Assembly: GCF_900091475.1 (NCBI RefSeq)
Contig: NZ_FMIB01000002.1
Coordinates: forward strand, 4,898,001-4,962,000
Origin: Micromonospora chersina
Lineage (GTDB): Bacteria; Actinomycetota; Actinomycetes; Mycobacteriales; Micromonosporaceae
Direction of reading: 5' to 3'
DNA length: 64,000 nt
The position numbers and the translations under genes were made by a program. Shown in pieces: positions 10,901 through 18,489 of this stretch. The number at the start of each line of letters is the position of its first letter. Positions within the stretch are counted from its first letter, which is position 1. A model generated the notes under the pieces. That model did no database searches and was not told the origin of the DNA. It saw only the letters and a program-made list of their open reading frames with translations.

Positions 10901-11271
10901 ATCGCGTCGTCGCCGTTGTAGAGCGAGCCGCCGTAGGTCTGGTCGGCCTGGGCGAGGATCGCCGGGGCGGCCGTCGAGGCGGCGAAGACGAAGGCGTCAC
11001 CGGAGGCGACCGTGCCGGTCAGCGGCACGTTCGTCGAGGTGGTGGCGCCGTTGAAGAAGAGTTGGAGCTGGTAACCGGCGGCGGCCAGGTCGATCGGCGC
11101 GCCGGTGCCGTTGTAGAGCTCGACGGCCTTGTTGTTGGACGAGCCCTCGACGTACTCGGAGATGAACAGATCGGTGGGCGCGGCGCTGGCCGCGGGGGGT
11201 GCGATCCCGATGGCCGTGACGGAAACGGCGGCGGTGGTCGCGAGCGCGGCGAAGGTGCGGCGCGTGCGCAT
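7999..11271 (-). CDS. secreted ExeM/NucH-type extracellular endonuclease
   Basis: The 1090-residue exoprotein has a Sec signal peptide (residues 1-30, AAVSVTAIGIAPPAASA), a lamin-tail (LTD) domain at about 31-170 (DLFISEYVEGSSNNKAVELY), an Ig-like domain at about 205-305 and an OB-fold-like region at about 315-450. A full endonuclease/exonuclease/phosphatase domain follows at about 600-965 (VATYNVENLYDY, LLLVQEAED, ATNHFSSGPD, YGGDLNVFPRPDDP, ASDHDPQV). A C-terminal Calx-beta-like domain covers about 985-1090. This order matches ExeM-like nucleases, which degrade extracellular DNA for nutrients or matrix turnover. The 94-base leader contains TAACGCACGTTA (about 11308-11319), a short palindrome of unknown meaning. 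Confidence 0.93.
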   Translation of the reverse strand: MRTRRTFAALATTAAVSVTAIGIAPPAASAAPTDLFISEYVEGSSNNKAVELYNGTGAPIDLAAAGYQLQLFFNGATTSTNVPLTGTVASGDAFVFAASTAAPAILAQADQTYGGSLYNGDDAIVLRKGTTVVDSIGQVGVDPGSEWGTGLTSTADNTLRRLPSVSAGDTDPADAFDPAAQWAGFATDTFDGLGSHSIDGGGPVDQAPTLTCGGTLTLEAGATATRQVTATDADDTVTDLAVTAVNPAPASGSISRTAFTPATAAGGTATATLTATGLPAGAYSVTVTSTDAEGGTATCTLTVQATAVLSVGEVQGRTGDDEDGRTDRSPLAPASGNGTSSMLYDVRGVITQKSLTRTSAGADQWGFYLQSRTGAEDGDPLTSDGIFVFMGSFTTLIGGYAPTVGDEVVLRGRVSEYFNQTQLSSASLVRKLDSGLDVDTAVRVDDARPPADAAAAGLFWERHEGERMRVRSGSGVSAPRHIFASTLDSEVYVLDREDPIMKRSDPYARRVFRDAHPLDDIPGTLFDNGNYQRILLGAGGVKATAGDSKALLPEARTFDTLTEDAYGAISYAFSKYSVQPEQLTLTGGADPAENNPPQPADRNSEVAVATYNVENLYDYRDDPFDGCDFAGNSGCAGVNPPFDYVPASEAAYTEKLGVQARQIIGALHSPDLLLVQEAEDQDICTVADGKLVCGDTNNADGAPDTVQELALAIAANGGPAYAAAYDRTGADARGIASAFLYRTDRLTLAEATAGDPLLGSAPTVQYRSAALSSNADVQNPKGFNAVLPADVDRSTGVDGSNVYTRAVQLARFTVAAAPGSTEHFTLWAATNHFSSGPDSRVGQRREQAAYGAALVQAVEAADPNARVIYGGDLNVFPRPDDPIATGANPTPSDQLAPLYQAGLHNLWDDLVADVPAAAYSYTYDGQAQTLDNLFVNDPLHEDLVQVRTAHINADYPTDAEGLGDRGASDHDPQVARFRSRASLSVSDAAVAEGDKGDSTMTFTVTVSRPLSEPALLCATTYGTTAQAGSDYDPYVGCQTLAAGQTSLTFPVTVRGDRKREGDEQLKLYVAGVPGLRLADPVGVGTIRDDD

Positions 11272-11365
11272 GGAGCCTCCACGATGGGTGGACAGGAACT
11301 AACGCACGTTAAGTGCCGTTACGGTCCGCCGTCCATCCCCCGGGCAGCCGTTTGATGAATATCCG

Positions 11366-12385
11366 TCAGCGCTGGTTGTCGAGCCGGTGCACCAGCTCGG
11401 CCACGTCGACGCTGTATTCGCACCAGTCCCGGTCGGGACGGTAGCCCAGCTCCGCGTTGACCTTCAACATCGCCTCGTTGGCCTGCGCGTTCCAGGTCTG
11501 CACCTCGGCCAGCTCGGGCTCGGCGGACCGCAGCTCCAGCAGCATCCGGGCCTTAATGGCCCGGTCGATGCCGTAGCCCCGGTGGTCGCGGACCACGATG
11601 GTGTCGTACTGGTCGGCCCGGGTGGGATGCTGCGCCGGCACCACCACCTCGGTCAGGCCGGCCACCTCGCCGGTCTGCTCGTGCAGGGCCAGCACGATGT
11701 AGGGCTTCATGCCCCGCCGGTGCAGCGTGTCGAGGCTCTCCCGCAGCCGCTGCGGGTCGTAGGAGCTGGGCCGCAGCTCGCCGTCGTCGACGTCGCGCAC
11801 CTCGGCCTTGGCCCGCGCGTACGCCTCGATCAGGTCGTCCGGCGGCCCGCCCGGGCAGAACTCGACGTGGTAGCCGGCGCCCACCTCGGTGGCCATCTCG
11901 GCCAGCGCCGGCCACTCCACCGCGCCCAGGTCGAGCACGCTGCGGGTCTCGACGTACTCCTTCGTGAAGCCGAGCGCCTCGTAGAACGCCACGGCCGGGG
12001 TGTCGCCGACCACCTCCACGCCGATCGACTGGAAGCCCTCGTCCCAGACCCGGCGGGCGGCCACCCGGACCAGCTCGCGGCCGAGCCCGGTGCGCCGCAG
12101 CTCCGGGTGGACGAGCACCTCCAGCACGCCCATGCCGCCGAGGAGCAGCACGTTGACGTGACCGAGCATCGGGCCGGGCGTGCCGTCGGCGGCGGGACCG
12201 CCCTCGGCGACCCAGGAGATCCGGCGCTCACCCGGCATGACCTCGGAGAGGTACTCCCGCAGGGAGTTCGCCCGCCAGGGCGGATCCTGCGGCAGGTCGG
12301 CCGCCAGCACCGCGTTCAGCGTGTCCAGCAGCGACGCGATCTCGGCGGACGACGCGGTCCGAGGGTCCCACTCGCGCACCATCAC
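11366..12385 (-). CDS. GNAT N-acetyltransferase with two tandem GNAT domains
   Basis: The 339-residue protein has an N-terminal GNAT domain (about residues 1-170; acetyl-CoA loop HPELRRTGLGRELV and the FYEALGF segment) and a second related domain (about 180-335; loop VRDHRGYGIDRAIKARML, then WNAQANEAMLKVNAELGYRP). The double-GNAT layout resembles mycothiol synthase-like and antibiotic-acetylating proteins. The substrate cannot be read from sequence. The second loop (RGYGIDRA) departs from the usual Q/RxxGxG/A pattern, so only one domain may bind acetyl-CoA well. It stands alone, 94 bases downstream of the secreted nuclease gene on the same strand. Confidence 0.88.
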   Translation of the reverse strand: MMVREWDPRTASSAEIASLLDTLNAVLAADLPQDPPWRANSLREYLSEVMPGERRISWVAEGGPAADGTPGPMLGHVNVLLLGGMGVLEVLVHPELRRTGLGRELVRVAARRVWDEGFQSIGVEVVGDTPAVAFYEALGFTKEYVETRSVLDLGAVEWPALAEMATEVGAGYHVEFCPGGPPDDLIEAYARAKAEVRDVDDGELRPSSYDPQRLRESLDTLHRRGMKPYIVLALHEQTGEVAGLTEVVVPAQHPTRADQYDTIVVRDHRGYGIDRAIKARMLLELRSAEPELAEVQTWNAQANEAMLKVNAELGYRPDRDWCEYSVDVAELVHRLDNQR

Positions 12386-12454
12386 CCGTCTAGCTTGCCG
12401 TCAACGGCTGCCCGGGGGAAGGGTCCAGTCCGTGAATGTACGCGAGCGGTCACG

Positions 12455-13675
12455 TCATGTACCGCTCAGCCGTCCGTATTCGTCGGCCTTGTCGAAGACG
12501 TCCTGCGCATAGCGGCGTACATCGTTGTAGGAGAGGATGGCGCCCCACCAGTCGCCCGGGATGGTCATGTTCCGGCCGCCCTTGCACAGGTAGCGCCCGG
12601 CGGCCAGGGCGGCGTCGTCGATGTCGTGCGGGTTCTTGACGCCGTCGTTGTCGGCGTCCGCGCCGATCTCCTGCCACGTGCTGGGGATGAACTGCATCGG
12701 GCCGAGGGCCTTGTCGTAGACCGGGTCGTGGTCGAGCTGACCCCGGTCGGTGTCGAGGATCCGGGAGCGGCCGCCCTGCCCGTCCAGCGGGGCGCCGAGG
12801 ATCTCCGGCGCGGCGACGCCGTTGGGTTGGAGCGTGGCCCTGTTGGCCGACCCGTGCCGGGACTCGACGTAGCCGATCGCGGCCAGCGTGGTCCAGCTCA
12901 GCTGGCAGCTGCGCTGCGTCTGGGCGAGCACCAGCTCGGCGTAGCCGTACGCCTGCATGGCGACCTGCGAGATGCCGGTGGCCGCGCTCACCTGTTGCGC
13001 CCAGGCGGCCAGCGCGTCGGCCGGCCGGCCGGGGGTCACCGGGCCGACGACGGGCCCGGTCGGCGTGCCACCGGGCGTGGCCGTGAGGGTCGGCAGGGGA
13101 GTGCCCGGCAGGCCGGTGACGCCGGGGACTGCCGGGAGGCCGGTCGCCCCGGGCACCGCGCCCGTCTGGGGTACGCCCTGGACCGGGGCGTTCGTGGTGG
13201 CGTCGACGGCCGCCGGCTGCGGCTTGCGGACCGCCGCGGGCACCAGCAGCGCGCCGGCCGTGGCGGTGGCCGCCACCAGGGCGAGCAGGAAGAGCGCGGG
13301 CAGGGTGGTGCGCCCGCTGGGCCGGCGTGACCAGGCGCGGGTGGCCCGGGCCGCGCCGACGGCGAGCTGTCGGGGCGGCGGCACCCGGAGCGCGTGCGCG
13401 AACGTCACCCGCCGCCGTCGACCGGCCTTCGGCCCGGCTTGCTCGGCCGCGGCGGCGGCCGGCTCCACCTTCGGCTCGGCCGGCTTCGCCTCCGGCTCGG
13501 CGACCGGCTCTGCCTTCGGCTCGGCCCGCTTCGGCTCGGCCGGCGCCGATGCCGGGGCCGGGTTGCTGCGGGGGCGGGGGACGGGGCCGGCGCCGCCGTC
13601 GGGCGGCGCGGCCGGTCGCAGGGGCCGAACCGTCGATCGCTGCTCGCCGTCCACCACCCGTCGAGTATCACCCAT
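12455..13675 (-). CDS. membrane-anchored lytic murein transglycosylase
   Basis: The 406-residue protein has a long Pro/Ala/Glu/Lys-rich cytoplasmic N-terminus containing imperfect PKAEP/AEPE repeats (about residues 35-80). A membrane helix covers about residues 123-147 (LPALFLLALVAATATAGALLV), then a Pro/Thr/Gly-rich linker. The extracellular catalytic domain from about residue 225 carries the likely catalytic Glu in AAIGYVESRHG and the family signature KALGPMQFIPSTWQEIGADA. It cleaves peptidoglycan glycan strands by the non-hydrolytic lytic mechanism (MltB/SLT-like family). Cell-wall remodelling during growth or sporulation is likely. It is divergent from the zinc-ribbon gene across only 38 bases. 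Confidence 0.9.
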   Translation of the reverse strand: MGDTRRVVDGEQRSTVRPLRPAAPPDGGAGPVPRPRSNPAPASAPAEPKRAEPKAEPVAEPEAKPAEPKVEPAAAAAEQAGPKAGRRRRVTFAHALRVPPPRQLAVGAARATRAWSRRPSGRTTLPALFLLALVAATATAGALLVPAAVRKPQPAAVDATTNAPVQGVPQTGAVPGATGLPAVPGVTGLPGTPLPTLTATPGGTPTGPVVGPVTPGRPADALAAWAQQVSAATGISQVAMQAYGYAELVLAQTQRSCQLSWTTLAAIGYVESRHGSANRATLQPNGVAAPEILGAPLDGQGGRSRILDTDRGQLDHDPVYDKALGPMQFIPSTWQEIGADADNDGVKNPHDIDDAALAAGRYLCKGGRNMTIPGDWWGAILSYNDVRRYAQDVFDKADEYGRLSGT

Positions 13676-13713
13676 GGCTGTCGACGCGTCAGGTCCGGTC
13701 GTACGCTGATGGC

Positions 13714-13935
13714 ATGCCCCGCTACGACTTCCGCTGCCGCGCCTGCGGCGACACCTTCGAGGTCAACCGCCCCATGGCCGAGGCCGGTCAGCCGGCCTCC
13801 TGCCCCCAGGGACACGCCGACACGGTGAAGCTGCTCTCCACCGTCGCGGTCACCGGCCGGGGCGGCTCCGGGCCGGTCGGCGGAGCCTCCGCCCCGTCCG
13901 GCGGTGGTTGCTGCGGCGGCGCCTGCGGCTGCTGA
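13714..13935 (+). CDS. FmdB-family zinc-ribbon protein (73 aa)
   Basis: This short protein begins MPRYDFRCRACGDTFEV, the N-terminus typical of the FmdB regulatory family. The zinc ribbon uses CxxC (CRAC) and CxxxH (CPQGH). The C-terminus is a Gly/Cys-rich tail ending GGCCGGACGC. The ATG at 13714 gives the canonical family start; longer in-frame ORF upstream runs antisense to the transglycosylase gene and is not coding. Function in actinobacteria is unknown. The CCGGACGC tail could add metal ligands. Confidence 0.85.
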   Translation: MPRYDFRCRACGDTFEVNRPMAEAGQPASCPQGHADTVKLLSTVAVTGRGGSGPVGGASAPSGGGCCGGACGC

Positions 13936-14092
13936 CGGCCCCGCCCACCCTCGGCCCGCCGGTCGACCCGGTCTGCCGCCCGTGTGATCCTTTGGCACCT
14001 TGGGTCGGGATCTGCCCGACCGTTCTCACGATGCGTGACCGCGTGACCATAGGGCAGCATGAAGCCGACGTCACGGGGCGGAGGTTCCACGC

Positions 14093-16891
14093 ATGTCGCC
14101 ACGGATCGACCTCCCGAGCGGTTGGGTGACCTTCGTCTTCACCGACATCGAGGGCTCCACGCGGCTGGCCCAGCTGCTCGGTCCGGGCTACCGCCCGGTG
14201 CTGCGGGAACACCGCCGGCTGCTGCGCCACACGCTGGCCGGCACCGACGGGGCGGAGCTGCTGACCGAGGGCGACTCGTTCTTCCTCGCCTTCCCGGACG
14301 CGGCCACGGCGGTGCACGCCTGCCTCACGGCGCAACGCGCGCTGTCCGGCCACGACTGGCCCACCCCGGAGGCCGCGCCCCGGGTCCGGATGGGCCTGCA
14401 CACCGGCTACGCCGAACCCCGCGACGGCGAGTACGCCAGCCCCGAGGTGCACCGGGCGGCACGGGTGGCCGCCGCCGCCCACGGTGGACAGGTGCTCTGT
14501 TCGGCCGCGACCGCCCGGCACGCCGACCCGCTGCCGGACGGAGTGTCCCTGTTGGACCTCGGTCTGCACCGGCTGCGCGGCTTCGACGACCGGGAGCGGC
14601 TGTTCCAGCTCGTCGCGCCCGGCCTGGAGCGGAGCTTTCCGCGGCCGCGTACCGCTGACGCGGTGGCCCACAACCTGCCCACCCAGGTCACCTCGTTCGT
14701 CGGCCGCGAGGCCGAGCGGGCCGAGCTGCGGCGGCTGGTCGAGACGTACCGGCTGGTGACCGTGCTGGGCGCGGGCGGCGCGGGCAAGACCCGGCTGGCG
14801 GTGGAGCTGGCCTCCGGCGTCGTCGAGGCGTACCCGGACGGGGTGTGGTTCGTCGACGTCGCCGCGGTGACCGACCCGGGGCTTGTCGCGTTCGAGATCG
14901 CCGCCGTGCTCGGGCTCCGCCCGGAGCCCGGCCGGCCCATGGTGGACACCCTCGTCGAGTACGCGGCGGCGCGGCGGATGCTCGTCGTGCTGGACACCTG
15001 CGACGCCCAGCCGGCCGCCTCGGCCGAGGTGATCTCCCGGCTGCTGGCCGGTGGCCGGGGCGTGCGGGTGCTGGCCACCAGCCGGGAGTCGTTCGGCGTG
15101 CCCGGCGAGGTGGTGTGGCGGATCCCGCCGCTCTCGGTGGATCCGGGCCCGGACGGCGGGGCGAGCGACGCGGTGGCCCTGCTGCTGGACCGCACCACGG
15201 CGGCCCGGGGCGGCCGGGCGCCGGACCCCGCCGAGCAGGCAGACCTGCGCCGGGTGGTCCGCCGGCTGGACGGTCTGCCGCTCGCCATCGAGCTGGCCGC
15301 CGCGCGGCTGCGGGTGCTCTCGGCCGGGCAGCTCGCCGAGCGTCTCGACGACATGCTGGGCACCCTGGACGCCGGGCGGGAGGAGCCGGAGCCGGGCCCA
15401 GTGGAGGCCGGCTGGACCGGCAACCAGCAGGACACGGTCGACCTGGTGGCCGCCGCGACCGGGGCCGCCCCGGCCACCGAGGCGAGCCGGGCGGTGCAGC
15501 GCTCGGCGAACGAGCGGCACCTGACGATGCAGGCCACGGTCACCTGGTCGTACCGGACGCTGGGGGCGCGCTCGGCCCGGCTGCTGCGCTGGCTGGCCGT
15601 CTTCGCCGGCCCGGTGGACCTGTCGACCGTGCAGTGGCTGCTGGACGACGACCCGCTCGACCCGCTGTCGGTGCTGGTGGACAAGTCGATGGTGCTGGCC
15701 GAGCCGCACGCCTCGGGCAGCACCTACCGGATGCTGGACCCGATCCGGGCGTACGCGGCCCGGCGGCTCATCGAGGCCGGCGAGGAGCAGCACGCCCGGG
15801 ACCGGCACGTCGCCTGGTCCCGGCACGCCCTGGACCGCGCCCACCTTGGCCCGGACGGCCGGCCGGTCACCCTTTCCCTGTACGCGCTCGACCCGCTCGC
15901 CGGGGAGCTGCGGGCCGCGCTGCGCTGGTGCGCCACGGGCGGCAGCGCCCGCTCCGGGCTGCGCCTGGCCGGCGGGCTGGACCAGTGGTGGCGGGAGCGT
16001 GGGCTGGCCCGGGAGGGGCGCCTCTGGCTGTTCCGGCTCTACGGCCGGATCGCCGAGACCGGGGAGCCGATCCCGGAGGCCGAGCTGGCGGCGGCGTACC
16101 ACATGCACTCGCTGCACGCCGGCGCGGACGGCGAGTTCGCCGAGGAGCTGCGCTACTCGCAGCGGGCCGAGGCGGCCGCCCGGCAGGCCGGCGACCTGGG
16201 GCTGCTGGCGCGGGTGCTCGCGGGCCGGGCCGCGCCGCTCGTCGACATGGGACAGTTCGTCGAGGCGGAGCGGGTCTGCCGGGAGGTCATCGACTGGGCG
16301 TACGCCCAGGACGTGGTCTCCGACGCGCTGCTCGCCGTCTACAACCTCGCCGAGTTGCTCTGGCGGCGGGGCGCGCTGGACGAGGCGGCCGAGGTGCTCG
16401 GCGCGGCCCGCCCGGTGGAGGCGGCCCGCCCGGTCGAGCGGGGCCGTCGCTCGGTGGACATGCTGCTCGGCCTGGTGGCCCTGGCCCGGGGCGATCTGGT
16501 CGCGGCGCACGAGCACCTGCTCGTGGCGCTCCGGTCCCGGATGAGCCACGGCTACCTGGGCCGGGCCTGCGACACGGTGAACGCGATAGCGGTGCGCTGC
16601 GCGCTGGGCGGGGAGCCGGTGAGCGCGGCCCGGCTCTTCGGCGCGGCCCAGGCGACCCGGGCCAGCCTGCGCGCCACACCGGGCATCTACGGCCCGTACT
16701 GGCTGGCCCGCCAGGCGGAACTGCGGCGCACCCTGGGCGACGCCGCGTTCGACGCCGCGTACGCCAGCGGCGCCGCCCTCCGCCTGGAGGAGGCCGCCGC
16801 CCTGGCCCTGGACCTGGAACACCCCGACCTGACCACCCCCGACTCCCCGCGCTTCACGGCCCCCGCCCCGCGCCGCTCCACCGCGAGTTGA
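14093..16891 (+). CDS. class III adenylate/guanylate cyclase fused to STAND (NB-ARC-like) ATPase
   Basis: The 932-residue protein begins with a class III cyclase domain (about residues 10-170: VTFVFTDIEGSTRLAQLLG, GDSFFLAFPDAATAV, GGQVLCSAATA). A STAND ATPase follows, with Walker A VLGAGGAGKTRLA at about 224-236 and Walker B RMLVVLDTCD near 297. A winged-helix/TPR-like helical region runs from about 480 to 910. Metal-binding Asp residues of the cyclase (FTD, EGD) are present. Unlike AfsR or LuxR-type STAND regulators it has no C-terminal HTH, so it is more likely a nucleotide-switch enzyme than a DNA-binding regulator. The TGA stop falls inside the left arm of a hairpin repeat. Confidence 0.9.
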   Translation: MSPRIDLPSGWVTFVFTDIEGSTRLAQLLGPGYRPVLREHRRLLRHTLAGTDGAELLTEGDSFFLAFPDAATAVHACLTAQRALSGHDWPTPEAAPRVRMGLHTGYAEPRDGEYASPEVHRAARVAAAAHGGQVLCSAATARHADPLPDGVSLLDLGLHRLRGFDDRERLFQLVAPGLERSFPRPRTADAVAHNLPTQVTSFVGREAERAELRRLVETYRLVTVLGAGGAGKTRLAVELASGVVEAYPDGVWFVDVAAVTDPGLVAFEIAAVLGLRPEPGRPMVDTLVEYAAARRMLVVLDTCDAQPAASAEVISRLLAGGRGVRVLATSRESFGVPGEVVWRIPPLSVDPGPDGGASDAVALLLDRTTAARGGRAPDPAEQADLRRVVRRLDGLPLAIELAAARLRVLSAGQLAERLDDMLGTLDAGREEPEPGPVEAGWTGNQQDTVDLVAAATGAAPATEASRAVQRSANERHLTMQATVTWSYRTLGARSARLLRWLAVFAGPVDLSTVQWLLDDDPLDPLSVLVDKSMVLAEPHASGSTYRMLDPIRAYAARRLIEAGEEQHARDRHVAWSRHALDRAHLGPDGRPVTLSLYALDPLAGELRAALRWCATGGSARSGLRLAGGLDQWWRERGLAREGRLWLFRLYGRIAETGEPIPEAELAAAYHMHSLHAGADGEFAEELRYSQRAEAAARQAGDLGLLARVLAGRAAPLVDMGQFVEAERVCREVIDWAYAQDVVSDALLAVYNLAELLWRRGALDEAAEVLGAARPVEAARPVERGRRSVDMLLGLVALARGDLVAAHEHLLVALRSRMSHGYLGRACDTVNAIAVRCALGGEPVSAARLFGAAQATRASLRATPGIYGPYWLARQAELRRTLGDAAFDAAYASGAALRLEEAAALALDLEHPDLTTPDSPRFTAPAPRRSTAS

Positions 16892-16946
16892 CCAGGAGGT
16901 TCGCGTCGGGATCCGGGCCTCCGGCGACGCGAACCTCCTGATCAAC
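16887..16946. repeat. hairpin repeat, family A copy 1 (GTTGATCA-ended)
   Basis: Left arm 16887-16908 and right arm 16925-16946 are 22-base inverted repeats matching at 21 of 22 positions (left begins GTTGACCAGGAGGTTCGCG). The loop is 16 bases. It lies between convergent genes and could terminate both. Its arms resemble those at 29594-29654 and 57684-57744 (shared pattern GTTGATCAnGARGTTsGCG), so this is a dispersed repeat family, not a private terminator. The upstream gene's TGA is inside the left arm. Confidence 0.85.
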
Positions 16947-16961
16947 GACGGAGGAGCAGGA

Positions 16962-17501
16962 TCAGCGGAGGGCGGCCCGGCGTTCGGCGTCGGACTTCAT
17001 GCGGGCGGCGCGGTCGATGTCGGCCTGCTGGACGGCGGCGACGGAGCCGAAGACGCTCACCGCCTCGTAGTAGGTCCAGGCGAGGCTGTAGCAGGCCGGC
17101 CGGACGACGTAGCTGTAGGTGGCGCAGACCCGCTTGAGGTCGGCGTAGAAGGCGCTGTCCAGCCGGGACTTGTTGGCCGAGAACTGGCCCATGGCCTTGT
17201 AGTTGCGGTAGCCGAAGTCGTGCCGGTAGCAGGAGAGGCTGAAGTTGAAGCCGAGCGGGTTGTCCGGGCTGGACGAGCAGTAGTCGGTCGACCAGTCGAA
17301 GGCGTACTCGGTCCAGGCGGACTTGTTGAGCCGGGCGGAGTTCCAGGCGCTGTAGCTGCTGGCGCTGGTCTGCGTCCAGCTGGAGAGAACGGCGAGCTTC
17401 TGTTCGGTGCTCACCGCGGCGGCGGCGGGGGTGGCCACGCCGATGGCGGTGAGCAGGGCGATCGTGCCGGCGGCGAGCAGGGTGCTGAGACGTCGGGACA
17501 C
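16962..17501 (-). CDS. secreted prokaryotic phospholipase A2
   Basis: The 179-residue protein has a Sec signal peptide (about residues 1-29, LLTAIGVATPAAAA). The catalytic His-Asp pair lies in LSCYRHDFGYRNYK and a likely calcium loop in DYCSSSPDNPLGFNF. Cysteines near DYC, SCY, RVCAT and PACY could form two disulfides. This matches the small secreted PLA2 family of Streptomyces violaceoruber, which hydrolyses the sn-2 ester of phospholipids. Length is normal. It is divergent from the PadR gene across 173 bases and converges with the cyclase gene across the hairpin repeat. Confidence 0.92.
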   Translation of the reverse strand: MSRRLSTLLAAGTIALLTAIGVATPAAAAVSTEQKLAVLSSWTQTSASSYSAWNSARLNKSAWTEYAFDWSTDYCSSSPDNPLGFNFSLSCYRHDFGYRNYKAMGQFSANKSRLDSAFYADLKRVCATYSYVVRPACYSLAWTYYEAVSVFGSVAAVQQADIDRAARMKSDAERRAALR

Positions 17502-17639
17502 CGGTACCTCCCCGGGGGTGTTGGGTCAGATGTCGACGATTTTCGATCACCGGCGGAACCGGGGGCGATGCTCCGGCCGACGTGTTGGTGACATGCGTCG
17601 AAACAGACGAATGCCTTGTGCGGACGCGCCCGGACCGTA

Positions 17640-17655
17640 TACTCGTACACGAGTA
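17640..17655. promoter_or_regulatory. candidate PadR operator TACTCGTACACGAGTA
   Basis: A perfect 7-base inverted repeat (TACTCGT / ACGAGTA, 2-base spacer) lies 19 bases before the PadR start. A -10-like TATACT at about 17638-17643 overlaps its left half, so a bound dimer would block transcription. PadR proteins usually autorepress through such palindromes, so autoregulation is the likeliest role. Confidence 0.75.
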
Positions 17656-17674
17656 ATCGCGTGCGAGGAGGACG

Positions 17675-18325
17675 GTGGTGGCGAAGCGACGCCGGGTCGG
17701 CAACCTGATGGCCCTCGCCGTGCTCGCGGCCCTGGCCGAGCGGCCCCGCCACCCCTACGAGATCGCCGCTGTGCTCCGTGAGCGCGGCAAGGACCAGGAC
17801 ATGCCGATCAAGTGGGGCTCGCTCTACACCGTGGTGGCGAACCTGGAGCGGCACGGACTGGTGGCGGCGGTGGAGAGCGGCCGGCAGGGGCGGCGCCCGG
17901 AGCGCACCGTCTACCGGATCACCGACGCCGGGCGCGCGGAGCTCGTCGACTGGACCCGGGAGCTGGTCGCCGTCCCGGAGCGGGAGCAACCCCGGTTCGA
18001 GGCCGGCCTGTCGGTGCTCGGCGTCCTCGGGCCCGACGAGGCGATCGAGCTGCTGCGGCAGCGTCTCGACCGGCTGGAGGGCCAGCTCGCCGCGCAGCGG
18101 GAAACGCTGGCCGGCCACGCCCGCGAGGTGCCCCGGATCTTCCTCATCGAGGCCGAGTACGACCTGGCCGTCCGGGAGGCCGAGGCCACCTGGGTGCGCG
18201 GCCTGCTCGACGAGCTGACCACCGGCGCGCTGCCGGGGGTGGCCGAGTGGCGGGCCTGGCACGAGACCGGCGCGGTCCCGCCCGAATGGGCGGACCTGGC
18301 GGAGAGGGGGATCGACCCGCACTGA
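17675..18325 (+). CDS. PadR-family transcriptional regulator
   Basis: The 216-residue protein has the PadR winged helix at about residues 8-90 (LAVLAALAERPRHPYEIAAV, WGSLYTVVANLERHGLV, RTVYRITDAGRAELVDW) and a C-terminal helical dimerisation region. Two adjacent GTG codons (17675, 17678) follow a GAGGAGG Shine-Dalgarno. PadR proteins repress neighbouring transporters or stress genes and are released by small ligands. Here the likely targets are its own promoter and the methyltransferase gene downstream, after a hairpin. The ligand is unknown. Confidence 0.93.
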   Translation: MVAKRRRVGNLMALAVLAALAERPRHPYEIAAVLRERGKDQDMPIKWGSLYTVVANLERHGLVAAVESGRQGRRPERTVYRITDAGRAELVDWTRELVAVPEREQPRFEAGLSVLGVLGPDEAIELLRQRLDRLEGQLAAQRETLAGHAREVPRIFLIEAEYDLAVREAEATWVRGLLDELTTGALPGVAEWRAWHETGAVPPEWADLAERGIDPH

Positions 18326-18332
18326 GAGCGGA

Positions 18333-18366
18333 CCCCGGCGGGGGTGCGGGAACACCACCGCCGGGG
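18333..18366 (+). terminator. hairpin between padR-type gene and methyltransferase gene
   Basis: Arms CCCCGGCGG (18333-18341) and CCGCCGGGG (18358-18366) flank an inner GGTG/CACC stem. There is no U-tract, as is common in actinobacteria. It probably attenuates or ends the regulator transcript. Confidence 0.6.
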
Positions 18367-18489
18367 CCCTGACCTGCGAACCGAGACCGCGGGAACGGCA
18401 ACCCGGCCGCAAGGTGGCAACCGCAACGATAACCGGGCTCCCGTCCCCGGGTCGGTTCGTGCCCGCACGACCCGAGACCGGAGGAAGAG

